Shown: piece after piece, positions 37,765 to 50,573 of the stretch | Layout of the letters: each line of letters starts with the position of its first letter | How positions within the stretch are numbered: the stretch's first letter is position 1 | From: Thiobacillus thioparus DSM 505 | GTDB lineage: Bacteria > Pseudomonadota > Gammaproteobacteria > Burkholderiales > Thiobacillaceae | NCBI RefSeq assembly: GCF_000373385.1 | Contig: NZ_KB891327.1 | Coordinates: 133,690-197,689, forward strand | Reading direction: 5' to 3' | DNA length: 64,000 nt | Translations under genes and position numbers: made by a program | The notes under the pieces: generated by a model | The model's input: only the letters and a program-made list of their open reading frames with translations | Told to the model about the DNA's origin: nothing | The model's database searches: none

Positions 37765-38459
37765 TGAAGTTCCGCCTTTACCGCTACCACCCAGAATCCG
37801 GCGAAAAGCCCCACATGCAGGACGTCGACCTCGACATCGACCCCGCCGGCAAGATGCTGCTCGACGCGCTGTTGGCGATCAAGGCGCAGGACGAAACGCT
37901 GTCCCTGCGCCGTTCCTGCCGGGAAGGCGTATGCGGCTCGGACGCGATGAACGTGAACGGCAAAAACCGGCTGGCGTGCATCACGCCCCTGAGCGAGCTC
38001 AAGGAACCGATCGAGGTCAGGCCGCTGCCGGGACTGCCGGTGATCCGCGACCTGATCGTCGACATGGAGCCGTTCTACAGGCAATACCGCTCGATCAAAC
38101 CCTGGCTGATCAACGACGAACCCGAACCCGAGGTGGAGCGTCTGCAAAGCCCCGAAGACCGCGCGCTGCTCGACGGCGCCTATGAGTGCATCCTGTGCGC
38201 ATGCTGCACGACCGCATGCCCGTCGTTCTGGTGGAATCCCGATAAATTCGTTGGCCCGGCGGGATTGCTGCAGGCTTATCGCTTCATTGCGGATTCGCGC
38301 GACGAGGCGACGGCCGCGCGGCTCGACAACCTGGAGGATCCGTACCGGCTGTATCGTTGCCGCGGCATCATGAGCTGCGTCGATGCCTGCCCAAAAGGCT
38401 TGAACCCGACCGAGGCGATCGGACGAATCAAATCGCTCTTGGTGAAACGCCGTGTCTGA
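37764..38459 (+). CDS. sdhB: Succinate dehydrogenase iron-sulfur subunit
   Basis: A 231-residue subunit with three clusters. The [2Fe-2S] motif is RRSCREGVCGSDAM with a later C in LACITPL. The [4Fe-4S] motif is YECILCACCTTACPSFWW, and the [3Fe-4S]/[4Fe-4S] motifs are YRCRGIMSCVDACPKGLNP. The ATG at 37764 overlaps the sdhA stop (TGATG); the TTG one codon earlier is less likely. It overlaps sdhE by eight bases. Confidence 0.97.
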   Translation: MKFRLYRYHPESGEKPHMQDVDLDIDPAGKMLLDALLAIKAQDETLSLRRSCREGVCGSDAMNVNGKNRLACITPLSELKEPIEVRPLPGLPVIRDLIVDMEPFYRQYRSIKPWLINDEPEPEVERLQSPEDRALLDGAYECILCACCTTACPSFWWNPDKFVGPAGLLQAYRFIADSRDEATAARLDNLEDPYRLYRCRGIMSCVDACPKGLNPTEAIGRIKSLLVKRRV

Positions 38460-38706
38460 CGTGCTGGCCTGGCGTTGCAGACGCGGGTTGCTCGAACTCG
38501 ATCTCTGGCTGAGTGGCTTTCTGGCGGCGCACCGCGCTACACTTCAGCCTTGCGAGGCCGCTGCACTGGAACGGCTGCTGGATCTGCCGGACATGGAGAT
38601 AATCGACCGGCTGCAAGGCCGGTCGCCCGCGGGCGATGCCGGACTGGAAGCGCTTGTACAACGCCTGCGACACTTTCAGGCAGCAACACTTTTGGAATCA
38701 CGATGA
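38452..38706 (+). CDS. sdhE: FAD assembly factor SdhE
   Basis: An 84-residue helical protein that promotes covalent FAD attachment to SdhA. The conserved RGxxE motif is present in [14 protein letters not shown], and [13 protein letters not shown] is the family C-terminal pattern. It starts with GTG at 38452, overlapping sdhB, and its stop overlaps the gltA ATG (CGATGA). Its position in the operon supports the call. Confidence 0.93.
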   Translation: MSDVLAWRCRRGLLELDLWLSGFLAAHRATLQPCEAAALERLLDLPDMEIIDRLQGRSPAGDAGLEALVQRLRHFQAATLLESR

Positions 38707-39992
38707 AAAAAACCGTCACCCTTACCTTCAGCGACGGCAGCCCTTCGATCGAATTGCCGATCGAGCAAGGCACCTACGGCAAGCCGGTCATCGACATCCG
38801 CGCGCTGGGTGCGCACGGCTATTTCACCCACGACCCCGGCTTCACCGCCACGTCGAGCTGCACATCGGCCATCACCTACATCGACGGCGACGAAGGCCTG
38901 CTGTATTACCGCGGCTACCCGATCGAGGAACTGGCCTACAAGTCCGACTACATGGAGGTCAGTTATCTGCTGCTTCACGGCGAGCTGCCGACAGCCGAGC
39001 AGAAAATGGCGTTCGAGCAATCGATCCGCCACCATACCCTGCTGCACGACCAGATGGAAAACGTGTTCCGCGGTTTCCGCCGCAGCGCGCATCCCATGGC
39101 GGTGATGATCGGCGTGACAGGGGCGATGTCGGCCTTCTATCACAGCGGGCTGGACAATTTCAATCCGGCGCATCGCGAGATCGTTGCCCATCGGCTGATT
39201 GCGAAGGTACCTACTGTCGCGGCCTGGGCCTACAAGTTCAATGAAGGCCAGCCTTTCGTCTATCCGCAGAACCGCCTGGGCTATGCCGAGAACTTCATGC
39301 ACATGATGTTCTCAAGTCCGTGCGAGGAGTATGTGCCGAACCCGGTGCTGGCACAGGCGCTCGACCGCATCTTCATTCTGCACGCCGATCACGAGCAGAA
39401 CGCCTCGACCTCGACCGTGCGGCTGGCTGGTTCGAGCGGCGCCAACCCCTACGCCTGCATCGCCAGCGGCATGGCCTCGCTGTGGGGGCCGCTGCATGGT
39501 GGTGCCAACGAGGCGGTGCTGCGCATGCTGGAGGAGATGGACGATGTTTCCAAGATTCCGGAGTTCATCAAGCGCGCCAAGGACAAGTCCGATCCGTTCC
39601 GCCTGATGGGCTTCGGGCATCGCATCTACAAGAACATGGATCCGCGAGCGGCGATCATCCGCCAGACCTGCTACGAGGTACTGGACGAGCTTGACCTGCG
39701 CGACGACCCCCAGTTCAAGATCGCGCTCGAACTCGAGCGCATCGCGCTGGAAGACGAGTATTTCATCGCCAAGAAGCTCTACCCCAACGTCGATTTCTAC
39801 TCGGGCATCATTTTCCGCGCCATGGGTATTCCCACCAGCATGTTCACCGCGTTGTTCGCCATGGCCCGCACCGCTGGCTGGGTCGCGCAATGGCACGAAA
39901 TGCTGTCCGATCCTGCGCACAAGATCGGACGCCCGCGCCAGCTTTACACAGGCTCGTCCCGGCGTGAATTCGTTCCGATCGAGCGGCGCTAG
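38703..39992 (+). CDS. gltA: Citrate synthase (type II)
   Basis: A 429-residue enzyme condensing oxaloacetate and acetyl-CoA. It shows the N-terminal beta domain ([20 protein letters not shown]), [35 protein letters not shown] and [15 protein letters not shown] (two catalytic His), with the catalytic Asp in PNVDFYSGI. The length and N-terminal extension are those of the NADH-sensitive hexameric Gram-negative type. The frame is open to 38475 inside sdhE, but the ATG at 38703 matches the family start. Confidence 0.97.
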   Translation: MKKTVTLTFSDGSPSIELPIEQGTYGKPVIDIRALGAHGYFTHDPGFTATSSCTSAITYIDGDEGLLYYRGYPIEELAYKSDYMEVSYLLLHGELPTAEQKMAFEQSIRHHTLLHDQMENVFRGFRRSAHPMAVMIGVTGAMSAFYHSGLDNFNPAHREIVAHRLIAKVPTVAAWAYKFNEGQPFVYPQNRLGYAENFMHMMFSSPCEEYVPNPVLAQALDRIFILHADHEQNASTSTVRLAGSSGANPYACIASGMASLWGPLHGGANEAVLRMLEEMDDVSKIPEFIKRAKDKSDPFRLMGFGHRIYKNMDPRAAIIRQTCYEVLDELDLRDDPQFKIALELERIALEDEYFIAKKLYPNVDFYSGIIFRAMGIPTSMFTALFAMARTAGWVAQWHEMLSDPAHKIGRPRQLYTGSSRREFVPIERR

Positions 39993-40022
39993 GCCTCAGG
40001 GCATATCCGGGATCGATTGGCC

Positions 40023-42708
<2,686 letters not shown>

Positions 42709-42719
<11 letters not shown>

Positions 42720-43788
42720 GGTGCGCGTCCCGACCCTGTCCGATTCGGTCGCCAGCGGCACCCTGCTGCCCTGGCGCAAGCAGGTGGGCGAGGCAGTGAC
42801 CCGCGACGAAACCCTGGTCGACCTGGAAACCGACAAGGTCATCCTGGAGATCCCGGCCCCGGCATCCGGCACGCTGGTCGAGCTGCGCCAGCCCGAAGGT
42901 GCCGTGGTCAAGGCCGACGAGGTGGTGGCGGTAATCGAGACCGGTGAGAATACGGTGCCGCCTGTTGCCGCCGAGAAACCCGTCCAGCCGGCCGTCCCTG
43001 CGGCAGCTGTGCCGACACTCGCTGCGGTGCCGCCCGCGCCCGCCATGCCGTTGCCCGCTGCGACACCGGCGGCGGCGTCAGCTACGCCGGGCACAAGCCG
43101 CCGCGAGCCCATGTCGCGCCTGCGCAGCCGCGTGGCCGAGCGTCTGGTCGCGGCACAGCACACCGCCGCCATGCTGACCACCTTCAACGAAGTGAACATG
43201 CAGCCGGTGAACGAACTGCGCCAGCGCTTCAAGGCCGAGTTCGAGATCAAGCACGGCGTCAAGCTCGGCTACATGTCGTTCTTCGTGCGCGCGGTATGCC
43301 AGGCGTTGCAGCAGTTTCCCATCGTCAATGCCGCCATAGACGGCACCGACATCGTGTGGCAGGGCGACGCCGACATCGGCATCGCGATCTCCAGTCCGCG
43401 CGGACTGGTGGTACCGATTTTGCGCCGCGCCCAGACGCTGTCGTCCGCTGAAATCGAAGCGGCCATCGCCGACTTCGCCCGCCGCGCGCGCGAGGCGAAG
43501 CTCACCCTGGAGGAACTCAGCGGTGGCACGTTCTCCATCACCAACGGCGGCGTGTTCGGTTCGCTGCTCTCCACACCCATCCTCAACCCGCCGCAGTCGG
43601 CGATTCTGGGCATGCACACCATCCAGGAGCGTCCCGTCGCGGAAAACGGCCAAGTCGTGATCCGCCCCATGATGTACCTGGCGCTGACCTACGACCACCG
43701 GCTGATCGACGGACGCGACGCGGTGCAGTTCCTGGTGGCGGTGAAAGCCGCACTGGAAGCGCCCGATGCGCTGTTGCCGGCGGTCTGA
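42709..43788 (+). CDS. sucB: Dihydrolipoamide succinyltransferase (E2) without a subunit-binding domain
   Basis: A 359-residue E2. The lipoyl domain spans about residues 1-78 with lipoyl-Lys 43 in [14 protein letters not shown]. The catalytic domain runs from about residue 131 ([20 protein letters not shown]) to the [11 protein letters not shown] active-site motif. Between them lies only a Pro/Ala-rich linker (about residues 80-130). The roughly 35-residue peripheral subunit-binding domain that normally holds E3 (and E1) is not there, which explains a length about 40 shorter than usual. No lpd gene follows; the next gene is an ABC ATPase whose ATG overlaps the sucB stop. Confidence 0.93.
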
Positions 43789-44675
43789 TGTCTAGCCCGG
43801 AATTGGATGACATGGCGGTTGCTTTCGAACACGATGCGTCGGCTCCTCCGGCCCGTACGTTGGTCGAGGTGCGCGACCTGCATTTCTCGTACGACAACAA
43901 TGCCGTGCTGAAGGGGATCAATCTTGCGATACCGAGTGGCAAAGTCGTCGCCATCCTGGGCGTCAGCGGCTGCGGCAAGACCACGCTGCTGCGCCATCTC
44001 GGCGGCCAGCTCAGGCCGTCGCGCGGCAGTGTGGTGTTCGACGGCCAGGTCGTCCATGAACTCGACAACGCAGGCCTGTATGCGATGCGGCGGAAGATGG
44101 GGATGATGTTCCAGGTCAGCGGCTTGTTCAGCGATCTGTCCGTGTTCGACAACATCGCCTATCCGATGCGCGAGCACACTGACCTTCCGGAGGATGTCAT
44201 CCGCGACCTGGTGCTGATGAAGCTGCACGCCGTCGGTCTGCGTGGCGCCCACGATCTTCGCACCAGCGAACTGTCGGGCGGCATGGAACGGCGGGTGGCG
44301 CTCGCCCGGGCGATTGCACTCGATCCCCGGTTGATCATGTACGACGAACCTTTCGCCGGCCTCGACCCGATTTCGCTCAATACCATCGCCAACCTGATCC
44401 GCCGACTCAACGATGCGCTCGGCCTGACCTCGATCGTGGTGACCTACGATGTGTCGGAATCGCTGAAAGTGGCCGATTATGTCTATTTCATCCATAACGG
44501 TGTGGTGGTGGCCGAAGGGGAGGCTTCTGCAATGGAAGACTCGATGGATCCTTTCGTTCATCAATTCGTCCATGCGGAACCAGACGGACCGGTGGCTTTC
44601 CAGTACCCGAGCAGGCCTTATGGGGAGGAACTGGCGCTTGCCGTCCAACCGACCGGGATGAAATCCGCTTCCTAG
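43788..44675 (+). CDS. MlaF-like ABC transporter ATP-binding protein with altered H-loop
   Basis: A 295-residue ATPase. Walker A is GVSGCGKTT (residues 58-66), the Q-loop is MMFQVSGLFSDLSVF, the signature is LSGGMERRVALARA (162-), and Walker B is RLIMYDEPFAG. The wording around the Q-loop and signature is that of MlaF/Ttg2A, the ATPase of phospholipid and organic-solvent exporters. The switch His (normally SHD/THD) is Tyr220 in VVTYDVSES, so hydrolysis may be impaired or altered. The mlaEDBC partners are not next to it. The gene overlaps the sucB stop (TGATG), an unexpected place. Confidence 0.85.
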   Translation: MSSPELDDMAVAFEHDASAPPARTLVEVRDLHFSYDNNAVLKGINLAIPSGKVVAILGVSGCGKTTLLRHLGGQLRPSRGSVVFDGQVVHELDNAGLYAMRRKMGMMFQVSGLFSDLSVFDNIAYPMREHTDLPEDVIRDLVLMKLHAVGLRGAHDLRTSELSGGMERRVALARAIALDPRLIMYDEPFAGLDPISLNTIANLIRRLNDALGLTSIVVTYDVSESLKVADYVYFIHNGVVVAEGEASAMEDSMDPFVHQFVHAEPDGPVAFQYPSRPYGEELALAVQPTGMKSAS

Positions 44676-44794
44676 CGCGTTCCGGGCTGTCTGGGGTTCA
44701 GTTGGACAGAAAATCGTCGTTATTCCACTCAATAAACCCATTCAATGGAAATCCAGGTGGAAAACGCTGATTATTTATGCGAAAAGGCCCGGAA

Positions 44795-46459
44795 ATGAGC
44801 CAGCTGCCAGCACAGGACAGCGATACCTTCATCGACTACGGTGCCCTGCGCGCGCTGGTGGTGGACGATTCGCCAGGTATGCGCAATGCCCTGCGGCTGA
44901 CCCTGTCCAACTTCGGGATCACCAAGATCCAGATGGTGGCCAATGCCGCCGAGGCCATCTTCCAGATCAAGAACCGTTCCTATGATTTCATCCTGTGCGA
45001 CTTCAATCTGGGCGTGGGCCGCGATGGCCAGCAACTACTGGAGGAGTTGCGTCACGGCAACCTGATCTCGCTGGAGACCGTCTTCATGATGGTCACGGCG
45101 GAATCCTATTACGAAAAGGTGGTCGCCACGGCCGAGCTGGCGCCGGATGACTACATGATCAAGCCCTTCAGTGCAGAGCTGCTGTGCAGCCGGCTTACGG
45201 GCATCCTGTTACGCAAGCGGGCATTCCGGGACGTCTACTGGCATTTCCAGGCACAGGACCTGGAGGCCTCGATCGCGGCCTGCGACGCGCTCATTCACAA
45301 CAAGCCGAAATATGCAGTGGATGCCTTGCGCTTCAAGGGCGAGCTGCTGGTTGCACTCGGTCGTTTCGAGGAAGCCGAGGCCTTGTATCAGCAAGTGGTG
45401 TCGATGCGTGCCATTCCCTGGGCACGCCTGGGTCTTGCCCGGGCACTGCATCTGCAGAAGAAAAACGAGGAAGCCGAGGAAGAACTGCGCGACGTCCTGG
45501 AACGCGCGCCTGAAATGGTCGCCGCCTATGACCTGCTCTCCGACGTCTGCCTGGAGAAGAAGGATGTGGCCGCAGCGCAGGAAGCCCTGGAAAAGGGCGT
45601 GGCCATCTCGGCCAAGACGGTCCGCAGGCAGCAGAAACTCGGGGAAGTCGCCTATGGAAACGGCGATCTCGACACCGCCCGTACGGCATTCGACAATGTG
45701 CTGGAGAAAGGGCGCCATTCCATTTTCGTGACGCCCGCTGACTTCGGCAATCTGTGCCGGGTGCAACTGGAGCAGGGCGACCTGGAGGCTGTGGCCGATA
45801 CGCTCAAGAAGAACAAAAGCACGCTGCAGGCAAATCCGGAAGGACAGCTTGTGATGGCGGTCACACAGAGCATCGCGCATACCCGGACCGGCAACCTGTC
45901 GGAAGCAGCCAAGGCGCTGTATGCGGTGGCAAGCCTGCGGGCCGACGGTACGCGCGGGGATGCGCAGCTGATGCTGGATCTGGCCGGTGCCTGCATGGCC
46001 AACGGCCGCAATGAGGAAGCGGACGCCGTGGTCGCCGAGGTGGCGCGCAACGCGCACGACAGCGAAGCGCTGCTGGCGAAAGCGAAGCGGCTCTACGATG
46101 AAGCTGGACGGACGGATACCGGCACCAGCGTCCTGGCTTCGGCGACCGGCGATGTGCGCAAGCTCAACAACGAAGGCGTGGTGCTGGCGCAGCGCGGCGA
46201 CTACAAAACCGCCGTGGAGAAATTGCTGACGGCCTGCAACGAAGCGCCCTACAACCCCCGCATTCTCATGAACGCCGCGTGGGTGATCCTCAAGTACATC
46301 GATCAGGTGGGTATGGACGAGGCCATGATCGAGACCGCACGGACCCAGCTCAGGGAAGCGGAGCGCCAGGCGCCCGGCCACTCGCGTCTGGCCGGGCTGC
46401 GTCTGCAGATGAAAGATGTGGAAACCCGTTTCGGCATCCAGCGGAAGGCTGCCCGATGA
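44795..46459 (+). CDS. Response regulator receiver domain fused to TPR repeats
   Basis: A 554-residue cytoplasmic protein. Residues about 15-135 form a REC domain (ALVVDDSPGMRNALRLTLSN; phospho-Asp in FILCDFNLG; Lys in DYMIKPFSAE). The remaining 400 residues are helical TPR-like repeats (e.g. LGRFEEAEALYQQVVSM, GNGDLDTARTAFDNVLEKG, RGDYKTAVEKLLTACNEAP). No DNA-binding or enzymatic output was seen, so it should act through protein contacts. The start at ATG 44795 is preferred; ATG 44777 is an alternative. Its stop overlaps the ATG of the kinase gene, implying a matched pair. Confidence 0.9.
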   Translation: MSQLPAQDSDTFIDYGALRALVVDDSPGMRNALRLTLSNFGITKIQMVANAAEAIFQIKNRSYDFILCDFNLGVGRDGQQLLEELRHGNLISLETVFMMVTAESYYEKVVATAELAPDDYMIKPFSAELLCSRLTGILLRKRAFRDVYWHFQAQDLEASIAACDALIHNKPKYAVDALRFKGELLVALGRFEEAEALYQQVVSMRAIPWARLGLARALHLQKKNEEAEEELRDVLERAPEMVAAYDLLSDVCLEKKDVAAAQEALEKGVAISAKTVRRQQKLGEVAYGNGDLDTARTAFDNVLEKGRHSIFVTPADFGNLCRVQLEQGDLEAVADTLKKNKSTLQANPEGQLVMAVTQSIAHTRTGNLSEAAKALYAVASLRADGTRGDAQLMLDLAGACMANGRNEEADAVVAEVARNAHDSEALLAKAKRLYDEAGRTDTGTSVLASATGDVRKLNNEGVVLAQRGDYKTAVEKLLTACNEAPYNPRILMNAAWVILKYIDQVGMDEAMIETARTQLREAERQAPGHSRLAGLRLQMKDVETRFGIQRKAAR

Positions 46460-47109
46460 AATTCGACGGCACCGATTTCTACGCGGCGCTGATCCATGAA
46501 CTGAAGAACAATCTGGGCGTGCTGTCGATGACGCTCGAGCGCATCCCGCTGCTGGGCGAAGCGGAGCACGACGCCTCGGTCGATTCGGCCCGGCTGTTGT
46601 GCCAGAACGTGGTCGATCGGCTGCATCAGGCGCTGCTGATCTACAAGGCGGCCAATCAGCCGATCCATCCCGTGCTCGATGCCTATTCGCCGCATGATCT
46701 CGTTCAGGAAATCGCGGCCAGCGCAAAGGCCCTCGCGCACGGTCGCCTGCATGTCGAGACGGCGATCGCCGGCGGGACGCCCATACTTTGGTTCTTCGAT
46801 CGCGACCTGGTCGAAATGGCCCTGGTCAACGCCATCCATAATGCGCTGGCCCATGCGCGATCGACCATCCGGATCGAGGCGGAAATGGATGCAGACTGTT
46901 TGGCCCTGCGCGTGCGCGATGACTCGCCGGGCTATCCCGAACATATTCTCGAGAGCGTGGCCGATGGACGGTCGTACGCCGCCACTGGAACCGGTCTGGG
47001 CCTGCAGTTTGCCAGACTGATCGCGCAAAGCCATGACAACCGGGGGCGCCTGGGCGAACTGCGGCTCAACAATGACCCCGGTGCGGTTTTCAGCCTGCTT
47101 TTGCCTTGA
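46456..47109 (+). CDS. Sensorless histidine kinase
   Basis: A 217-residue kinase without a recognisable sensor domain or membrane segment. The dimerisation/phosphotransfer part begins almost at once (FYAALIHELKNNLGVLSMTL, His about residue 14). The ATPase part has the N-box LVNAIHNALAHA, a G1-like RDDSPG and the G2 loop GTGLGLQFARLIAQS. It overlaps the REC-TPR gene by four bases (ATGA). It probably phosphorylates that REC domain and senses through protein partners; this is inferred. Confidence 0.88.
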   Translation: MKFDGTDFYAALIHELKNNLGVLSMTLERIPLLGEAEHDASVDSARLLCQNVVDRLHQALLIYKAANQPIHPVLDAYSPHDLVQEIAASAKALAHGRLHVETAIAGGTPILWFFDRDLVEMALVNAIHNALAHARSTIRIEAEMDADCLALRVRDDSPGYPEHILESVADGRSYAATGTGLGLQFARLIAQSHDNRGRLGELRLNNDPGAVFSLLLP

Positions 47110-47140
47110 GACGGGCGGGAGACAGTCCCCAGTCTGCGCG

Positions 47141-47485
47141 CTACTCTTCCAGCAAGGTTACCGTGGCTTCGGCGGTCGTACTGTCGATGTCGAGCTGCAC
47201 CACGCAATATTCGGTCTGCTCGTCGATGGGCGTCGGGTCGTCCGCGCAACTGCAGCCGGCAATGATCCCTGTGTAGAAAATACCCGCCTTGGCCCGGATC
47301 AGGCCGGCTTCCTCGTTCACGCTGATGATCATCGCCTGGAAGGGGCGGTCAGTCACGTAGCTGCTGGACGACAAGCCCCGCTGTAACGGGAGCCATTCGG
47401 CATCCAGTTGTTCGATTTCCTGCTTGAGGACAGTCTGGAACGCGGGGGTGTTCCAGACACGCAAGGATTGAGAAAACTGGCTCAT
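47141..47485 (-). CDS. Conserved-looking hypothetical protein
   Basis: A 114-residue protein I do not assign to a family by name. It begins MSQFSQSLRVWNTPAFQTVL, contains RPFQAMIISVNEEAGLIRAK, a Cys pair in AGCSCADDPTP, and ends in an acidic beta-rich part (EYCVVQLDIDSTTAEATVTL). The start at 47485 has a clear ribosome binding site (AAGAAGG); the frame is open to 47521. It is convergent with the kinase gene and stands alone between two signalling clusters. The NEEAG and C-x-C-x-DDP features look like a conserved domain of unknown function. Confidence 0.75.
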   Translation of the reverse strand: MSQFSQSLRVWNTPAFQTVLKQEIEQLDAEWLPLQRGLSSSSYVTDRPFQAMIISVNEEAGLIRAKAGIFYTGIIAGCSCADDPTPIDEQTEYCVVQLDIDSTTAEATVTLLEE

Positions 47486-47607
47486 GGGCGTTGCCTTCTT
47501 CGAATAAGGGACATGGAGCACGTCGCGGGCGGCCGCCCATGCATCACATCATGCGCACAAGCGGAACGAGACCGTTCCAGGCGTGAACGGGCATTGTCCG
47601 CCCAAGA

Positions 47608-50079
47608 CTAGTCTCCCGGCAACTGCTGCGGGTTATGGCCGGCGATGAACGCGGCGGTCTTGTCCGCCGATATGGGACGGCTGAAGCAATATCCTTGGAT
47701 GATGTCGCACTCGTGCGATCGCAGAAAGCCGATCTGCTCATTGGTTTCGACGCCTTCCGCTACGACCTCGAGCCCCAGTTTGTGGCCGAGCGAAATGCTG
47801 GCTTCGGCAATTGCCGAGACGTTGTCGTCTTCCCAGGAATCCGGCATGAAGGTACGGTCGATTTTCAGGACGTCGAGCGGAAAACGTTTCAAATAGGCCA
47901 GCGAGGAATAGCCCGTTCCAAAATCGTCGATGGCGAGACGCACGCCCAGTGCGTCGAGTGCGGCCAGGATTTCGCTCGTGGCCTGCACGTCCTGCATGGC
48001 GGTGCTTTCGGTGATCTCGAGTTCGAGATGATGCGGGGGAACGCCTTCGTCGCGAAGAGCCTGCCGCACCCGATCCAGCAGGGCCTGTTCCCGGAATTGC
48101 CGGGCCGAGACGTTGACCGATATTCGTACGGGAGTGAGGGCCGCCTCGTGGAATTTCCGGTATTGCTCGCACGCATTGCGCAGCACCCATTCTCCCACGG
48201 GAACGATCAGTCCCGTTTCTTCCAGCAAGGGGATGAAGTCGTCGGGCGACACGAGCCCATGTTCGGGATGCTGCCAGCGCAACAGCGCTTCCGCTCCGGC
48301 GATCTTTCCGGTGCGCAGGTCCAGCTGGGGTTGGTAGTGGAGTACAAATTCCCCGCGATTGAGCGCGCGCCTCAGGTCCGTTTCCAGCGCCAGCAACTCT
48401 TCTCCGCGGGCGTTCATTTCAGGCGCGTAGAACTGGTACTGATTTCGTCCGTTTGCCTTGGCCCGATACATGGCCGCATCTGCATTCTTCAGCAGCGTTT
48501 CCGGATCGTGGCCATCATGGGGATAGATGGAGACTCCCATGCTGAAAGCAGCATAGACGTCCTGCCCGGCGATGAGGATTGCAGTCTCGAATGCCTCGCG
48601 TACTTTGTGCAGGATGGTCAATATGCCGTTGGAATTGGGCAGGTCGCCGATCAGGATGGTGAACTCGTCCCCCCCGTAGCGGGCCACGATATCGTTGGGC
48701 CGCACGCAGTTTCTGAGGCGTTGCGCCACGTGGCGTAGCAACGCGTCACCGGCAGCATGTCCCAGACTGTCGTTGATGCGCTTGAAATTGTCGATGTCGA
48801 GGAACAGCACCGCGGTCTGCAAGCGACCGCGTTGGGCGCGCGCCAGTTCGGTCGACAGATGCTCCTCGAGCAGCAAGCGATTGGGGAGTCCGGTCAGGGC
48901 GTCGTGGGTTGCCTGGCGTTTCAGTTCGTGTTCAAAGTGTTTGCGTTCGCTGATGTCGCGCGCAATGGTGGAGAAAAAGCCCGCTGCGCCGTTCGAGCCG
49001 CCGTGGGCGAGCACGACCTGGGAGACGGCGATCTCCCGGCCATCGGCGCTATTGACCATGCTTTCTCCGTGCCATACGCCCTCGCGCCGTGCCGTGGGGA
49101 ACGCTTCCATCAGAATCCGCTGAGTGGCCCATTCGGGATGGCAGTCGGCGATGTACCGCGCACTGACGTCCTCGTCATCCGGTAACCCCAGCATGGTCCG
49201 TCCGGCCCGGTTCAGATAGCGCAGGCGTCCCTCGTCATCCATGATCGCGACAAAATCTGTCGTGGCTTCGAGGATTTCCAGCAGCTGGGCCCGCTTCTCT
49301 TCCGAGCGTATCCTGTCGGTGACATCCCGACCCGTCGAGACGAAGCTCGAAATCTGCATGGCGCTGTCGAACAAGGGAGTGATGGTCTTTTCTTCGTAGA
49401 AGAGCGCACCATCCTTGCGGCGGTTGACGAGCGTTTCCTGAAATACGCCACCCGCAAGAATGGTGTCCCACAGGTTCCGGAAGAATGCCTCATCATGGTG
49501 CCCCGACTTGATCAGGGACGGCGAGGTGCCGATTGCTTCTTCCGCGGTAAAGCCTGTGAGCCGTTCGAAGGCCGGATTGACGTACTGGATTTTACCTTGC
49601 GGGTCGGTGATGAACACGCTGTCGGCCGCCTGTTCCACCACAAGCGAAAGCCGACGCACAGCCTGTTCGGCAATGCGTCGCTCGCGCCGGACCCTGGCAT
49701 CGGAAAGCTCCCGGTATATCGCAGGCACCAGGCGGGCCAGGCTGCCCTTCATGACGTAGTCCTGCGCGCCTGCACGCATGCCGATGACCGCAGTGTCTTC
49801 ACCGATGGTGCCGGAAACGAAAATGAAGGGAATGTCGGGATCGTGGCGCTTGACGACATCGAGCGCACGTGCCCCGCTGAAATAGGGCATCGAGTAATCC
49901 GAGAACACGATGTCCCATTTCTGTTCGAGTGCCTTCAGCAGTTCGGCCTCGGTGTCCAGGCGCTGCCATTCAAGGCAGAAGTTGGCGCGTTGTAAATACT
50001 CGACCAACAGCAGGGCATCGTCCTCCGAGTCTTCAACGATCAGGGCGCGTATCGCGACATCGCTGCTCGTTTCATTCAT
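47608..50079 (-). CDS. REC-PAS-PAS-GGDEF-EAL c-di-GMP enzyme
   Basis: An 823-residue protein. The receiver domain is at about 10-125 (ALIVEDSEDDALLLVEYLQR; phospho-Asp in DIVFSDYSMP). PAS domains start near 145 (SLVVEQAADSVFITDPQGKI) and 270. The GGDEF domain has an intact RYGGDEFTILIG near residue 480. The EAL domain at about 570-815 keeps AEALLRWQHPEHG, IDDFGTGYSSLAYL, KIDRTFM and EGVETNEQIG. Both c-di-GMP synthesis and breakdown therefore look possible. It is the last gene of a minus-strand operon with a response regulator and a histidine kinase, so phosphorylation probably sets its activity. Confidence 0.95.
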   Translation of the reverse strand: MNETSSDVAIRALIVEDSEDDALLLVEYLQRANFCLEWQRLDTEAELLKALEQKWDIVFSDYSMPYFSGARALDVVKRHDPDIPFIFVSGTIGEDTAVIGMRAGAQDYVMKGSLARLVPAIYRELSDARVRRERRIAEQAVRRLSLVVEQAADSVFITDPQGKIQYVNPAFERLTGFTAEEAIGTSPSLIKSGHHDEAFFRNLWDTILAGGVFQETLVNRRKDGALFYEEKTITPLFDSAMQISSFVSTGRDVTDRIRSEEKRAQLLEILEATTDFVAIMDDEGRLRYLNRAGRTMLGLPDDEDVSARYIADCHPEWATQRILMEAFPTARREGVWHGESMVNSADGREIAVSQVVLAHGGSNGAAGFFSTIARDISERKHFEHELKRQATHDALTGLPNRLLLEEHLSTELARAQRGRLQTAVLFLDIDNFKRINDSLGHAAGDALLRHVAQRLRNCVRPNDIVARYGGDEFTILIGDLPNSNGILTILHKVREAFETAILIAGQDVYAAFSMGVSIYPHDGHDPETLLKNADAAMYRAKANGRNQYQFYAPEMNARGEELLALETDLRRALNRGEFVLHYQPQLDLRTGKIAGAEALLRWQHPEHGLVSPDDFIPLLEETGLIVPVGEWVLRNACEQYRKFHEAALTPVRISVNVSARQFREQALLDRVRQALRDEGVPPHHLELEITESTAMQDVQATSEILAALDALGVRLAIDDFGTGYSSLAYLKRFPLDVLKIDRTFMPDSWEDDNVSAIAEASISLGHKLGLEVVAEGVETNEQIGFLRSHECDIIQGYCFSRPISADKTAAFIAGHNPQQLPGD

Positions 50080-50129
50080 GATGGCTTCCCGCGGACCGGG
50101 TTTTCGTTCGCTGTTTCATGCTGATCAGT

Positions 50130-50573
50130 CTAGTTTCCTCGAGGCGGTGTCTGATTGAGCAATAGCCAATAAAGTCCAAGTTGACCAGCTGCTCTTACAA
50201 AATCGTCGAAATCGACCGGCTTGCGCACATAGCTGTTGGCGCCCAGGGCATATCCCTTGATCCGGTCTTCGTCTTCGTTCGAGGAGGTCAGGATCACCAC
50301 CGGCTGCAGGCGCGTGGATTCGGTCGCACGTATGCGGCGCAACACTTCCAGGCCGTCTATTTTTGGAAGCTTGAGATCCAGCAGCACCACGGATGGATGA
50401 TCGTCCGGGTCTCGGCCAGTGTGGGTTCCGGTACAAAAAAGGTAATCGAGCGCTTCTACGCCGTCGCGTGCGAGGACCAGCCGGTTGCCGATGTTGTTGG
50501 TTTCCAGGGCATGGACGGTCAGGGCTGCATCGTCCGGGTTGTCTTCCACCAACAGTATGCTTTTGTCGTTCAC
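50130..50573 (-). CDS. Single-domain response regulator (CheY-like)
   Basis: A 147-residue stand-alone receiver ([20 protein letters not shown]; phospho-Asp in [13 protein letters not shown]; Thr/Ser in [12 protein letters not shown]; Lys in [14 protein letters not shown]). The DNPDD and [12 protein letters not shown] wording is that of the Rcp1-type regulators paired with phytochrome-like kinases. The GTG at 50573 overlaps the kinase stop as GTGA and is chosen as the start; the frame is open to 50639. It probably relays phosphate from the upstream kinase to the REC-GGDEF-EAL protein, or diverts it. Confidence 0.92.
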   Translation of the reverse strand: MNDKSILLVEDNPDDAALTVHALETNNIGNRLVLARDGVEALDYLFCTGTHTGRDPDDHPSVVLLDLKLPKIDGLEVLRRIRATESTRLQPVVILTSSNEDEDRIKGYALGANSYVRKPVDFDDFVRAAGQLGLYWLLLNQTPPRGN

